DNA from: Sphingobacteriaceae bacterium | GTDB taxonomy: Bacteria > Bacteroidota > Bacteroidia > Sphingobacteriales > Sphingobacteriaceae | DNA length: 64,000 bases | Reading direction: 5' to 3' | Assembly: GCA_014380615.1 (NCBI GenBank) | Contig: JACMJM010000043.1 | Coordinates: 106,848 to 170,847, forward strand | Part shown: positions 14,766 to 23,712 of the stretch, in pieces | Layout: the number at the start of each line of letters is the position of its first letter | Position numbering within the stretch: the stretch's first letter is position 1 | The notes under the pieces: model-generated | The model's input: only the letters and a program-made list of their open reading frames with translations | What the model was told of the DNA's origin: nothing | Databases searched by the model: none | Position numbers and translations under genes: made by a program

Positions 14766-15038
14766 CTATCTGCCTGATGCCATGAATGCTGCTACTTTGT
14801 AACCCTCTATCTCGGCTTTGCCCATTTCGACCAGGGTTTTCATCTGGCTGTTAATTGCTTCAGCCTGGGCAATAAAAGAAGGGCTTTCCTTCAGTTTTGT
14901 AATTGTTTCCTGGATAGTTTCTGCAATAAAGCTGCTGTTCTTGCCGATGATTGTGTTTTCCAGAACGGCTGATTGATTAACTGCCGGCAGATTACTGCCG
15001 TTGTTCTTTTCTGTTGTTGCGGGTGTTTGATTTTCCAT
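14766..15038 (-). CDS. hypothetical phage protein
   Basis: 90 residues. The N-terminus is Asn/Thr-rich (NQTPATTEKNNGSNLPAVN); the rest is helical (LVEMGKAEIEGYKVAAFMAS). Its first 47 bases overlap the 3' end of the HNH gene in another frame. Not recognised. Confidence 0.5.
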   Translation of the reverse strand: MENQTPATTEKNNGSNLPAVNQSAVLENTIIGKNSSFIAETIQETITKLKESPSFIAQAEAINSQMKTLVEMGKAEIEGYKVAAFMASGR

Positions 15039-15984
15039 AATCGTTTATTGTTCGTTGAAGTAATAATTGTTGACGTTTGATATTTAATAGTTCGGGATAT
15101 TCCTTTAGTGTTTTCCTTTGATCAGGATTTCCGTGAGTCAAGATTCCTGCGATATAATTATCTGATAGGCCTTGAGAGGAAATTCTTGAATTCCTTTTTG
15201 AGAGATCTGCATCAGTGGCCAGCTGGAGATTTTCGATCACATGATTTTCAGGATTGTTGTCGGCAAAAATTACATTCATTCCGGTAGGGATCGGGCCGTG
15301 ATGTTGTTCCCAAGCCCAACGGCCCCAATGGACAAACTTTCCGTTAATTTTAATCCGCGGTGTATACCGGCCGCTTTGTTCCCTCCACATTCTAATCTCA
15401 CCCTCAGCTGCTACACCTTGTTTTAGCCAGCGCTTTTGAACGCAGATCAGGAACCGGCCGTTATCGACATTACGCTGGTGTATCGCCTTGATTTCAGACT
15501 CAGTGCGATGAAGGAACAAATAGTTTCTTTTTTTCTCGATGTGTTTTAGTGTCCATTTCTTATTTTTTGGCCATTTAATCTGGAAGATTTCGGCCATTTC
15601 TACATCACCAATTTGCTGAAAATTCGATTTCAAAAAGTTAATTTGCTCATCAGTCCAGTACTCGAGCTCCATTCTCTTCAGACCTAACTCATAAATCTTT
15701 TTCCGCAGAAATTGGATTTTCAATCCTAAAGCCTTAGCTATTTCCGGGTTGGTTAGCGTGTTGTAATTGCTTTTAATAAAAGAAATTTGGTGCTCAGTCA
15801 AGTCGACCCGAAGCCGGCCAGACAAATGTTCGTCGGTTTTTTTTACACCAAGAACCTTTGCCCTATAGGTTACCTGATGCACTGCAAGTCCCATCATCGA
15901 AGCAACAAGCTCATTACTTTTGTCCCGATACAAGCTGATCAGCTGCTGATCAAGCTCAGGTGTCCACCAGCTTTTACCTGCCAT
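14992..15984 (-). CDS. HNH endonuclease with N-terminal SANT-like repeats
   Basis: 330 residues. Residues 1-165 hold three Trp-anchored helical units (KSWWTPELDQQLISLY; VDLTEHQISFIKSNY; LEYWTDEQINFLKSNF), like repeated Myb/SANT DNA-binding motifs. Residues ~215-262 hold the HNH fold (FVHWGRWAWEQHHGPIPTG, then DNNPENHVIENLQL) with its His, Asn and late Asn/His. The C-terminus matches the neighbouring paralogue. Probable DNA-nicking or homing-type enzyme, though it is not inside another gene. It overlaps the paralogue by 11 bases. Confidence 0.85.
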   Translation of the reverse strand: MAGKSWWTPELDQQLISLYRDKSNELVASMMGLAVHQVTYRAKVLGVKKTDEHLSGRLRVDLTEHQISFIKSNYNTLTNPEIAKALGLKIQFLRKKIYELGLKRMELEYWTDEQINFLKSNFQQIGDVEMAEIFQIKWPKNKKWTLKHIEKKRNYLFLHRTESEIKAIHQRNVDNGRFLICVQKRWLKQGVAAEGEIRMWREQSGRYTPRIKINGKFVHWGRWAWEQHHGPIPTGMNVIFADNNPENHVIENLQLATDADLSKRNSRISSQGLSDNYIAGILTHGNPDQRKTLKEYPELLNIKRQQLLLQRTINDYGKSNTRNNRKEQRQ

Positions 15985-16702
15985 TGCGCACCTCCTTTAT
16001 TGTTCTGTTCAGTTGGATCTGCTTGCGTTTGATATCGATCAGGCCAGGATGCTTTAATATTTCCTGCTTTAATTCCGGATCGCGCCAGGCGATAGTGTTG
16101 GCCACATAGCCGTCAGGGAGATTTTTGGAAGCGGTATTTTCGTTGATTGTATGAGATCTGCCACCAGGTACAGAATATTGAGAGATGATCAGCGCGATCT
16201 CTTCAGGAGTTCTTTCCAGTTTCATATTTCGGCGTTTCGTCCGGATATGTTTATTTGTCCAGGTTTTATTCTTTGGCCAGCGTTTCTGCAATTCTTCAGC
16301 TATTACAACATCGCCCATGGTTCTGTAATTGTCCAGGAGAAACTGTGTCTGCTCCGGAGTCCAGTACTCCAGATCATAATGCTTAAGGCCTAATTGCCTG
16401 GTCTTATTTCGAAGATTTGTAAGATTGGATCCAACAGCTTTTGCCAGCTGCCGATTAGTCATTTTATGGAAGTTGTCTTTTAAAAATTGAACTTTCTCTT
16501 TTGTCCAATTGGTTTTACCCAGGCAGGCAGCCAGGCAATCCGAAGTTTTCTTTAGATTGAACTTTCTTGCGTAATACCGGATATCGTAAATACTCCAGCC
16601 GGTTTGAGCTACAAGATCCTTATTTGGCGTAATAGGGTAGAGATCTATAAGTTTTTCTAGTAGCTCTGGTGTCCAGATTTTACTGATGCTGCCGCCTTTC
16701 AT
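15974..16702 (-). CDS. SANT-like DNA-binding paralogue lacking the HNH domain
   Basis: 242 residues. The first ~165 align with the HNH protein (IWTPELLEKLIDLYPI; NWTKEKVQFLKDNFHKM; LEYWTPEQTQFLLDNYRTMG; WPKNKTWTNKHI). The final ~45 do too (LPDGYVANTIAWRDPELKQ; LIDIKRKQIQLNRTI). The HNH segment between is missing. It would bind but not cut, perhaps as partner, antagonist or ancestral scaffold. It is adjacent to the paralogue, indicating tandem duplication. Confidence 0.7.
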   Translation of the reverse strand: MKGGSISKIWTPELLEKLIDLYPITPNKDLVAQTGWSIYDIRYYARKFNLKKTSDCLAACLGKTNWTKEKVQFLKDNFHKMTNRQLAKAVGSNLTNLRNKTRQLGLKHYDLEYWTPEQTQFLLDNYRTMGDVVIAEELQKRWPKNKTWTNKHIRTKRRNMKLERTPEEIALIISQYSVPGGRSHTINENTASKNLPDGYVANTIAWRDPELKQEILKHPGLIDIKRKQIQLNRTIKEVRNGR

Positions 16703-16968
16703 CGCTTTCTGCTATTATGTGCTTTTGTTATAAATTCACGGTAGTCAGATCTTTTTCGAATATATCTGAATGACCAGGCTACAAACGATCTTAATACAAC
16801 TGATAACATAAAATTCAAAGGTATCCCGATACAAAAAGTTATCAGTGCTTCCTTGATGCTTACATCTCCATTAAGCACTGTAAATACTCCCAATACTGCC
16901 AGCAAAATCAAAATAAGCTTAATGTCCTTTGCGGCTCTTTTATGCTGGTTGATCATTAGCCTATTCAT
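16699..16968 (-). CDS. small two-helix membrane protein
   Basis: 89 residues. IKLILILLAVLGVFTVL and FCIGIPLNFMLSVVLRSFV are two predicted membrane segments, with positive charge at both ends. The four-base overlaps with both neighbours place it in the early operon. Early phage membrane proteins often serve exclusion or lysis control; nothing specific is visible. Confidence 0.55.
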   Translation of the reverse strand: MNRLMINQHKRAAKDIKLILILLAVLGVFTVLNGDVSIKEALITFCIGIPLNFMLSVVLRSFVAWSFRYIRKRSDYREFITKAHNSRKR

Positions 16969-17684
16969 ACCAAAACCTCCTTTCCCTCCAGCTGCTGCCG
17001 TATATCTTCCGGAAGATCTTCATAGCCGGTCTTGCTTAAAACGTTAAAGGATATCACCCATACCCAGGGATTTTGATTCCAGGAATCTTTGCCGTTGATT
17101 TTTTCCCAGAGTGTCCTGTAGGATTCTGTAGCATCAACAAAAGTTGGGAAGTGATAATCTTCGTATCGAGGATCGTCCCTCCAGGTATAGTTTTTCCAAT
17201 CTGCATGTAGAGCTCCTTCTTCTGAGGTGAAATCTTCATTTGAACTTTCTATACCCTCCCACATGGCATCAAATGCGGAGATATCTTGAAGCCGCTCTAT
17301 AGAAATGCCTGTTATCTGAAGCCAAATCCGAGAACCATCCTTTGGCATGTGTATCGAAGGCTTCCAGGAACCTTTTATCCGATCAATGAATTCTTGGTTG
17401 TATTCTCGGACATAATCTGCTTTGTAATTATAAGGCTCGCTGAGGCTGTCGCTGTATCTCCAGGTTTCACGAACCCAGTGAATATCGCCGGGCTTACCAT
17501 AAGGACAACAGCACCGGATTAACTCTTTTTTGGACTTCTCCAAGTTTAGCCCGGCATTCATGTTGACCATTAACGCATAAGCTTCGGCTGACCTTGGGAC
17601 TAAAGTGCGGCGAGTCATTGTTTTCCTGTCATCCAGTATACCATGGATCATAGGTGTGCTATATAATATTGGACGTGCTTTCAT
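16965..17684 (-). CDS. ASCH/PUA-like phage protein
   Basis: 239 residues. It begins with the MKARPILYSTPMIHGIL opening seen in phage ASCH-like proteins (request-type RPILFS-M-ILDGRKTMTRR). CCPYGKPGDIHWVRETWR matches the GKPGD-WVRETW core. ASCH domains bind RNA or modified nucleosides. Several phages carry such a protein in the early region. The final part (NQNPWVWVISFNVL) is the usual terminal strand. Confidence 0.75.
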   Translation of the reverse strand: MKARPILYSTPMIHGILDDRKTMTRRTLVPRSAEAYALMVNMNAGLNLEKSKKELIRCCCPYGKPGDIHWVRETWRYSDSLSEPYNYKADYVREYNQEFIDRIKGSWKPSIHMPKDGSRIWLQITGISIERLQDISAFDAMWEGIESSNEDFTSEEGALHADWKNYTWRDDPRYEDYHFPTFVDATESYRTLWEKINGKDSWNQNPWVWVISFNVLSKTGYEDLPEDIRQQLEGKEVLV

Positions 17685-17686
17685 AA

Positions 17687-18073
17687 CTAAAAAATAAATT
17701 GTGAATACCTGAATCCCTGGAAGCCTTTCATTGTTATTTCCTCCGGTGCCATTACGATGGGGCCCGTCATCATTACGGCATTTGCATTTTCGAAAGTCCG
17801 GCTACCGCCCTCTGGCCGGCTGAATGTTAAAGTGGTGTTCCGGAGCAGGCCAGCGAACTGACTGCGATGGTGGATTTTATTATCAATTATGGTGTAAACC
17901 CAAATAACATCGTAGATAGGCAGGTTTTTCATCACCCGGTACCATACCATCTCTTCATTTACATTCATTTCTTTTATCTCAGCGAGATATTTCCCATGGT
18001 CGTATTCCTGGAAGAATCTGGCTGGAAGGGTTACTATAATAGCTTCTGGTAATTCTTGCCAAACCTTCTTCAT
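17687..18073 (-). CDS. hypothetical phage protein
   Basis: 128 residues, mixed alpha/beta, with YDVIWVYTIIDNKIHHRSQFAG as a beta hairpin and a Phe/Tyr-rich C-terminus. It lies two bases before the ASCH-like gene and overlaps 18070-18300 by four bases. Possibly an accessory of the ASCH-like protein because of tight coupling; the domain is not recognised. Confidence 0.55.
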   Translation of the reverse strand: MKKVWQELPEAIIVTLPARFFQEYDHGKYLAEIKEMNVNEEMVWYRVMKNLPIYDVIWVYTIIDNKIHHRSQFAGLLRNTTLTFSRPEGGSRTFENANAVMMTGPIVMAPEEITMKGFQGFRYSQFIF

Positions 18074-18300
18074 CCTACAGCCTCCCTTAATTCCGGCAAC
18101 TTAGACGAATGCAGATACTCCGGAACCACTGCATCAATAATGGGTGTTATAGCAGCTTCACCTTGATATTTGGTAATCTGCATAAGATGCTCTACAACCT
18201 GCCGGTGATCAAGGCCCATAACGTTTGCGTAGAAATCAACCCGGGCTTTGAAAAAGGCGCAGCGCTCGGTGATGATGGTGTATTTACCTGAGAGTTCCAT
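18070..18300 (-). CDS. hypothetical phage protein
   Basis: 76 residues, alpha-helical. CAFFKARVDFYANVMGLDHR and TPIIDAVVPEYLHSS form two helical halves. Start and stop overlap adjacent genes. No motif points to a role. Confidence 0.5.
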   Translation of the reverse strand: MELSGKYTIITERCAFFKARVDFYANVMGLDHRQVVEHLMQITKYQGEAAITPIIDAVVPEYLHSSKLPELREAVG

Positions 18301-18818
18301 TAGACTTCCTCCTTTAAATCAACCAGAGCATCGGGCGCCATAACGCGCTGACTACAGTTGACGTGAACAATTAATATTTTTCCGCGATGTTCTTCAGGGC
18401 CGGTTGTAAGGGGAAGAGTAACCAGTTTCATTACCGTTCTGAATTTGCGCTGTTTACCAATCTTGTATTGGTCACCGAATTTTAAATCTTTAACTGCGAT
18501 GCTTTTTGAATCGGCTACTTTTTGAAAGTCAGCAATTTCAAGCCTTACACCAGTTTCTTCAGAATGAAAAACACTTACTATTTTGATTGGAAGGGTTCGT
18601 GCTTTTGTCAGCAATTTTTCCACCCAAATAATGTTATTCCGTTCTTTTTGCCTGCCTTCGCATGATATTTCAATATTGGTTAAGTAGCCTTTTGAGCCAT
18701 TAAAATCAACACTGAATTTATTGCCAGTCTGGTGAAAGCAAATGCTTACGATTGATGATATCATTGAGAAATCGGTTATCATCGGTAAGGAGAATTTTAG
18801 TAGTAGTTTCTCTTTCAT
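18300..18818 (-). CDS. hypothetical phage protein
   Basis: 172 residues, beta-rich. Alternating hydrophobic segments (TDFSMISSIVSICFHQTG; DFNGSKGYLTNIEISCEG; PIKIVSVFHSEETGVRLEI) suggest one compact beta-barrel-like domain. VKDLKFGDQYKIGKQRKF may be an SH3-like turn. It shares end bases with both neighbours. Not assigned. Confidence 0.55.
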   Translation of the reverse strand: MKEKLLLKFSLPMITDFSMISSIVSICFHQTGNKFSVDFNGSKGYLTNIEISCEGRQKERNNIIWVEKLLTKARTLPIKIVSVFHSEETGVRLEIADFQKVADSKSIAVKDLKFGDQYKIGKQRKFRTVMKLVTLPLTTGPEEHRGKILIVHVNCSQRVMAPDALVDLKEEV

Positions 18819-19255
18819 TATTGTACCTCCTTTTCAAGCCACTGGATGTCACTAAAAGATACTTCTTCCTTATGACTGTATTTTAAAACATGGATTTTGG
18901 CTATAAAGCCCATTTCGCTCACATCAGTAATCTGAGCTCTTATTTTGCCTTCTTCGTCTTTTAGCCACTCCATATCACCATCTATTTCATCCAGATGCCA
19001 ATCATCTCCATTGTATCTAAAAGTTTGACCTGCTAAAAATCTTTCCTTATTGGTGAGTAGTTCGATTGTTATCTCAACGTCGTTTTTTAATACTCTTATC
19101 AGTAAATCAACGTGGTATTCGATATCAGAAAGATATAATTCCAACGAATTCCTTACTTGCATGTGAGAGTTTGCAGACTCTAGTTTAGCATGAAGAGCGC
19201 TAACCTCATCCTGTAGATTGGCAACTACGGACCGTACATGATTATAGTTGCTCAT
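18818..19255 (-). CDS. coiled-coil and small beta-domain protein
   Basis: 145 residues from ATG 19255 (MSNYNHVRSVVANLQDEV). This start forms an ATGA overlap with the upstream stop, so the longer frame to 19357 was rejected. The N-terminal 60 residues are coiled coil. The rest includes FLAGQTFRYNGDDWHL and WLKDEEGKIRAQITDV, resembling a small SH3-like domain. Function unknown. Confidence 0.55.
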   Translation of the reverse strand: MSNYNHVRSVVANLQDEVSALHAKLESANSHMQVRNSLELYLSDIEYHVDLLIRVLKNDVEITIELLTNKERFLAGQTFRYNGDDWHLDEIDGDMEWLKDEEGKIRAQITDVSEMGFIAKIHVLKYSHKEEVSFSDIQWLEKEVQ

Positions 19256-19485
19256 CGTTCCACCTCCATTTCCTTTTCTTCCTGCAGCGCCTTCACAGAA
19301 AAAATAAAATAATACTTCACCTGGGTAGGTGTGTGGATCACCCGGTCGAACAGACATTTGGTCTCCACCGGCTTTCCATACGCGGCCTCTATGGCCATGG
19401 CCTTAGTAACTACGGATTGAGAACCCATACTTACTTCTTTGGCGTCGGGATATGTGGCGAGGGCTTTAGATAGTGTCATTATCAC
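19252..19485 (-). CDS. hypothetical phage protein
   Basis: 77 residues. TQVKYYFIFSVKALQEEKE is a strand-helix pair near the C-terminus, and the N-terminus is helical. The start could be the second Met two codons in. It overlaps both neighbours, so coupled translation is likely. No assignment. Confidence 0.5.
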   Translation of the reverse strand: MIMTLSKALATYPDAKEVSMGSQSVVTKAMAIEAAYGKPVETKCLFDRVIHTPTQVKYYFIFSVKALQEEKEMEVER

Positions 19486-20128
19486 TATCTCCTTTCTTAC
19501 GCAACTCCATTACTGTGTCGTAATCAATTATTCCGGCGAACTCTTTTTTGATACTATCCTGAGTGAAGAAATCTTCGATTCGGAATTCATAGCATCTTCC
19601 GACCTTTATAATACTTGTCGGTCCGTCACTTCCTGAAATAGCTGGAGTGATAAACCTTCCCAGGCGAACAGATAAGTTTAACCGGCCGAGATGTCTTCTT
19701 ACCTCATCTCTTTTAAAAGTAGTAGGGTATGAATGGCTGTGTATCAAACTGCATACTTCTTCCAAGGTTAAATAAATGGTGTGGTGTCTGGCCGAGAAGA
19801 AAGCTTCCTGTATCTCCTCATTAATTGCCGAACCAATCCAACTTTTGCAAATCGGTTCGGTGCCTAACTCAGTTTTTACGCTACTGATTTGCAGCTCTAC
19901 CATCTGCGCTTCGTGGTGAAGAGCCTTCAATTCGGCTTTCATCACGTTGTGAAGTGCCATTGATTGCATTAACTGGTAGTCATTCTCCAGAAACTGCTTA
20001 GGTATCAGGTTTAAAAGGGCCTCATTGGCACTTACAAGGTTCGTGTGGCAATCAATCTGCTTGCTGAGATAAAGTTGCAGTTTGACAAGGTTTTCAAGCT
20101 TCTCTGTTAATTGATTTAGGATTTCCAT
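19466..20128 (-). CDS. coiled-coil protein sharing the primase C-terminal domain
   Basis: 220 residues. Residues 1-75 are coiled coil (LTEKLENLVKLQLYLSKQI, HHEAQMVELQISSV). Residues ~100-210 match the C-terminus of the primase-helicase next door: RHHTIYLTLEEVCSLIHS against KYHTLYYTLTELHNLFNS, LGRLNLSVRLGRFITP against the corresponding LAPKLGRYHQP, and VGRCYEFRIEDFFT against LGRCYEFRIENFLT. It could be a loader or competing partner of the helicase. It lies 23 bases downstream of that gene. Confidence 0.65.
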   Translation of the reverse strand: MEILNQLTEKLENLVKLQLYLSKQIDCHTNLVSANEALLNLIPKQFLENDYQLMQSMALHNVMKAELKALHHEAQMVELQISSVKTELGTEPICKSWIGSAINEEIQEAFFSARHHTIYLTLEEVCSLIHSHSYPTTFKRDEVRRHLGRLNLSVRLGRFITPAISGSDGPTSIIKVGRCYEFRIEDFFTQDSIKKEFAGIIDYDTVMELRKKGDSDNDTI

Positions 20129-20151
20129 ATCGTTAATCGTTTGTTTTAAAA

Positions 20152-22590
20152 TTAAAAGGGTTTGCTTTCGTCGGGCTTATTGGTGAAGTCTATTGCTCCC
20201 TGCCGGTCTTCTGGCTCTTCCGGAGGTTTCTCCTCCTCCAGTATTTGCGTTTCGTCCAACTTGATCGGAATTACTACCTGCTTGTCGCTTCTGGCTTTAA
20301 TTATACCATCAAAGTCTATCCATTCGCTGAGTTCTTCGCGGATCTCGCTTTCGGTAAGGAAGTTTTCGATGCGGAACTCGTAACACCGGCCAAGCTTTTC
20401 TTCAGTGCGTTTAAGGTTCGGGGATTTGGGATCCCATTCAACCGGCTGATGGTACCTTCCTAATTTGGGAGCCAAATCAAACTTTTCCTTCAACTGATTT
20501 TTTATATCTGCCTGGCGATATTTAACCGGTGCGCCCGGGCTGTTAAATAAGTTGTGAAGCTCTGTAAGTGTGTAATACAGCGTATGATATTTGTATCGGA
20601 AGAAAAGCTCCTGCATCACTTCTTTCAACTCTGCGGCAAACCAACCTTTAGATTTCTCTTTTATCTTAAGTAAGGCATCGGTTACTAATAAGTCTTTATG
20701 AAACCAAAAGCGGCCCTTTTTCTCGTGCTTTAATTCCCTGTTACGTAGATAGTGAAGAAACGCCGGGATCTCTGCAGTCATTTTCTTTAACAAGTCCGGA
20801 TCATCGCCCTGCAGCGCCGGCACTTTAAGCACCCAGAACCGTATTTCCTCTTTGTCGATGGGAATGAAATTTTCCTCGTCGTTTGAGGTTAGAACAAACC
20901 AGCCGAAGAAACTCACGTCCTTACGGCCGGCGTACATCCCCCTCAACTTCACTTTATCGTTAGTAGATTGAGACTTTATGCGCTCGAGTACCACTTTCTT
21001 TTCGATAAAGCCTTCATCTATGCCAATTACAGCCTTCGTCACCCAGTCATCATTAAACTGATCGTTTATCTCCTGGGTGCCTATGATAGTGGCATTCTCT
21101 TTAAATATTTCGCGCAGCAGGAAAAGAAACGTTGACTTACCGGTATTACGTTGCTTGTTTACCAAGCATACTATCGGTAGTTTCTGGGTTGGCTGCAGGT
21201 ACTTTAGTTGCATGCAGTCCATACCGATATCATAGGTGGTTGTGGATCCATCGCCAACGGGCGTATTTCCGAAAACATGCCGAAGATATCCCTCGATGGT
21301 AAGCCATGACCCTTCCGTTATTTCGTGATCAAGGGGCTGATAAAGGTTGTAGCAATCCATTATCACCTGTTTATAGTTCTCGGTATTATCAGGAACATTG
21401 CAAACAGCATCGTACTTTTCGATGGTGTCGAAAAAATTGGGAAAGCCCTTGTCCACATAATCCATTTTGATTTCAGGCTTGCTCCATTCGGTCAAGCTTT
21501 TCTCCAGGATATTTTTTGAGTTAGGGACGTGGATAATTTTGAAGTACTTCACGCCGATGCGGACGAACTTGAAGCTGTCCTGGTGCTTTGTTAGCTCCAG
21601 GCCTTTTTCTTTAACGTACTGGTACCTGCGGCCAAGAAAATTAAATTCGTGTTCGCCAATAATATCTTTATGATATGCGTAAAAGGCAGCTGGTTTGCCG
21701 CCGTCGAACTTTGATTTAAAGTGTTCTTTTACCTTTAAAACGGTATCGGCAGAAAGATTAAGCGTGTGAAAGAATACTCTTGATGATCTAAGCTTGAGTA
21801 AATCTTCAATAACCTGTTGCTTTTTGTCTTTGGCATAAATCAGTAAATCGTCAAGGCCCTTAGCCTGGTCGAGGTAATCTTCTTTAATGTGAGAGAAATA
21901 AACGTCTTTAACTTTTCCTTTTGATACTTCGCGGAAGCGGTTAACGGTATTAAAGAACTGATAATGCCGATGGGAGAGGTCCTTATTGGGATCTTCCTCA
22001 GGATTCCAGGTTACATTAAATAAATCAGCATCAAGAATAAGTACCAGGTTCTCTACATCACATACAGAAATTAGCTTTTGTATATCCGGATGCAAATCTT
22101 TCGATTCTTTATCGCCATCGGTAAAAAGATCCTTACCGCCGATGCCAATTATATCAAGACCGTTTAAGTAACCTGCGAAGCACTTAAACTCGCCCTCAAT
22201 AACGAAAAGCGTCTTAATTTTTTTCTTTTTGCTGAATTTCTCAACAATACCATGGGGAAAGAATATATGGATTCCAGACTTTGCTTCTTGCAAGTACTTG
22301 TAATCACCTTGCTGGTTCTCCGGGTGGATGCGAGTTCTAAGAAATTCACGCTCAGAGTCCGGGATATATTCCGGGCCTCCATATAGCGATGGATAATGGA
22401 TCTCAATATTGCCATTCTTTGCTTCTGTAAAAATTTGTTGTTTGTAGGAGGTGCCGGGGAAATCGACATCGACTTTAAAAAAATGCTCTGCAGTATTGGT
22501 GATACCAATTTCATACATTCTTTTTTTAAAGTAAGTATCGAGCTGGGCAGGATCTACTTCTTGAGGTGCGTTGTTTTTTCTGGGGGCCAT
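20152..22590 (-). CDS. phage primase-helicase (Toprim-like plus SF3-like helicase)
   Basis: 812 residues. The N-terminal half has a Toprim-like region (KTLFVIEGEFKCFAGYLNGL, then LVLILDAD at ~185). The middle has an SF3/DUF5906-like helicase core: Walker A NKQRNTGKSTFLFLL (~480), Walker B AVIGIDEGFI (~520), and GWFVLTSNDEENFI as sensor motif. The tail (~640-770) is shared with 19466-20128. It likely primes and unwinds phage DNA. A second, separate helicase core is at 24200-24871. Confidence 0.88.
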   Translation of the reverse strand: MAPRKNNAPQEVDPAQLDTYFKKRMYEIGITNTAEHFFKVDVDFPGTSYKQQIFTEAKNGNIEIHYPSLYGGPEYIPDSEREFLRTRIHPENQQGDYKYLQEAKSGIHIFFPHGIVEKFSKKKKIKTLFVIEGEFKCFAGYLNGLDIIGIGGKDLFTDGDKESKDLHPDIQKLISVCDVENLVLILDADLFNVTWNPEEDPNKDLSHRHYQFFNTVNRFREVSKGKVKDVYFSHIKEDYLDQAKGLDDLLIYAKDKKQQVIEDLLKLRSSRVFFHTLNLSADTVLKVKEHFKSKFDGGKPAAFYAYHKDIIGEHEFNFLGRRYQYVKEKGLELTKHQDSFKFVRIGVKYFKIIHVPNSKNILEKSLTEWSKPEIKMDYVDKGFPNFFDTIEKYDAVCNVPDNTENYKQVIMDCYNLYQPLDHEITEGSWLTIEGYLRHVFGNTPVGDGSTTTYDIGMDCMQLKYLQPTQKLPIVCLVNKQRNTGKSTFLFLLREIFKENATIIGTQEINDQFNDDWVTKAVIGIDEGFIEKKVVLERIKSQSTNDKVKLRGMYAGRKDVSFFGWFVLTSNDEENFIPIDKEEIRFWVLKVPALQGDDPDLLKKMTAEIPAFLHYLRNRELKHEKKGRFWFHKDLLVTDALLKIKEKSKGWFAAELKEVMQELFFRYKYHTLYYTLTELHNLFNSPGAPVKYRQADIKNQLKEKFDLAPKLGRYHQPVEWDPKSPNLKRTEEKLGRCYEFRIENFLTESEIREELSEWIDFDGIIKARSDKQVVIPIKLDETQILEEEKPPEEPEDRQGAIDFTNKPDESKPF

Positions 22591-22606
22591 TGGGCTGTGA
22601 TGGTTT

Positions 22607-22843
22607 TTATATGTCGGTTCTGTAAATTATCGGGGAACCATCTTTGCAATTGATTTGGACGTTTTGATATTTCGATACGAAAATTTCATCCTTTGCATTG
22701 TTGATTCGACCACAGTAAAGCTTTATTTCAATCCCATTTTTGTATTCTTCTATTGACAATACGATACCCACGTTTATTAGCTGATAGCCTTGTTTAAGCT
22801 CGATGGGTCTAATCGACGCGATTTCAATTTTATGGGTAATCAT
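22607..22843 (-). CDS. hypothetical phage protein
   Basis: 78 residues, beta-rich and basic. HKIEIASIRPIELKQGYQL and VSIEEYKNGIEIKLYCGR alternate like strands of a small barrel. It lies 16 bases upstream of the primase start and overlaps the deoxyribosyltransferase-like gene. Possibly a single-stranded-DNA or replication accessory protein; that is guesswork from position. Confidence 0.5.
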   Translation of the reverse strand: MITHKIEIASIRPIELKQGYQLINVGIVLSIEEYKNGIEIKLYCGRINNAKDEIFVSKYQNVQINCKDGSPIIYRTDI

Positions 22844-23181
22844 TATTCGATAGGTTTTAAATTAAGCCGGTTGATGAAATTTTCGAAGATCTCTGATGGG
22901 ATCTGCAATAGCTTGCAGATAGTATACTCCACGTTTGCTTCAGTGCTCATGTACCAGTCATCCAGCATCAGCAGCTTATCGCAAACGGTGATCTCTGCAG
23001 CACGGCGCTTCATCTGGCCGGCTTTGTCTTCCGGATCGATATCCGTGCAGATCTCAATCGCATTTCTCACGATGTAGCCGCGGGAGCGAAGCTCTCTGGT
23101 GGCAGATTCTATTTTTATCCTGGTAAGATGGTCAAGTGCGCCACCGGTGTTTCCGGATATGTAGATTTTAGACTTTTCCAT
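22843..23181 (-). CDS. nucleoside 2-deoxyribosyltransferase-like (DUF4406-type) protein
   Basis: 112 residues from ATG 23181 (MEKSKIYISGNTGGALDHLTR). The longer frame to 23247 was rejected because this ATG overlaps the upstream stop in a TGATG junction. The Rossmann-like start (KIYISGN), then IEICTDID-PEDKAGQMKRRAAEITVCDKLLMLDDW, fits small phage DUF4406/deoxyribosyltransferase proteins that act on nucleotides. Catalytic Glu is not certain. Confidence 0.65.
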   Translation of the reverse strand: MEKSKIYISGNTGGALDHLTRIKIESATRELRSRGYIVRNAIEICTDIDPEDKAGQMKRRAAEITVCDKLLMLDDWYMSTEANVEYTICKLLQIPSEIFENFINRLNLKPIE

Positions 23182-23345
23182 CAGCTTAATTTTGCGAGTA
23201 AATAACCAACCACAGATCCCGTTACACAGCAGGCCGCAAATACACATAATGAATTGCTGAATATCATACTGAAGAAGTAGTTACTTAGGATACCGATGCA
23301 GATTAAGAAGCACACGATTGTAAAGAATTTGAGAAAAGCATCCAT
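23181..23345 (-). CDS. 54-aa membrane protein
   Basis: ATG at 23345, stop TGA at 23181-23183. Two hydrophobic segments (FFTIVCFLICIGIL and SLCVFAACCVTGSVVGYLL) suggest a double-pass membrane protein. It starts one base after the ATPase gene's stop and its stop shares bases with the next start. The layout of tight junctions supports a real gene. Function unknown. Confidence 0.6.
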   Translation of the reverse strand: MDAFLKFFTIVCFLICIGILSNYFFSMIFSNSLCVFAACCVTGSVVGYLLAKLS

Positions 23346-23346
23346 A

Positions 23347-23709
23347 TTAAATCACTTGAGGTAAAGTTTCTTCCGACCAGAGGTTTATAAGCGTTATTTT
23401 CTGATTCATAACCAGGTACTCCGGGAGATCTGACTTCCTGAGGCACGAGGTAAGAATTATCTCCGGAGCAGGGCGGCCGTTTACCCAGGATAAAGTCATG
23501 GCCGTGTTTAGTTTCTCCGTATCGTTTAGCAACTTTTCGCATCCCTCAACAATTAATTTGTCCGTTCCCTTGGGAATAAATTCGAGCATGTGATCTTTAA
23601 GCACTTCTTCCGGATGGGCGAAGTAAGAGGCGTGCCCTGAAGCGATTTTTAAGGCTAACGTAGTTTTGCCGGAAGATCTGGGGCCGATGATGAGAATAGA
23701 TTTCTTCAT
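23347..23709 (-). CDS. small P-loop ATPase
   Basis: 120 residues. Walker A is at residues 8-17 (GPRSSGKTTLALKI). A hydrophobic strand and acidic Walker B candidate follow in KLIVEGCEKLL, with AMTLSWVNGRPAPEIILTS as another strand near residue 85. Too short for a helicase; resembles small phage AAA-type or kinase-like NTPases of unknown target. It is in a tightly spaced cluster with replication genes. Confidence 0.6.
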   Translation of the reverse strand: MKKSILIIGPRSSGKTTLALKIASGHASYFAHPEEVLKDHMLEFIPKGTDKLIVEGCEKLLNDTEKLNTAMTLSWVNGRPAPEIILTSCLRKSDLPEYLVMNQKITLINLWSEETLPQVI

Positions 23710-23712
23710 GGT

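Noticed and set aside
22164..22514. Frames in other registers inside the primase gene
   Set aside because: Shadow of the long primase-helicase reading frame, with no independent signals.
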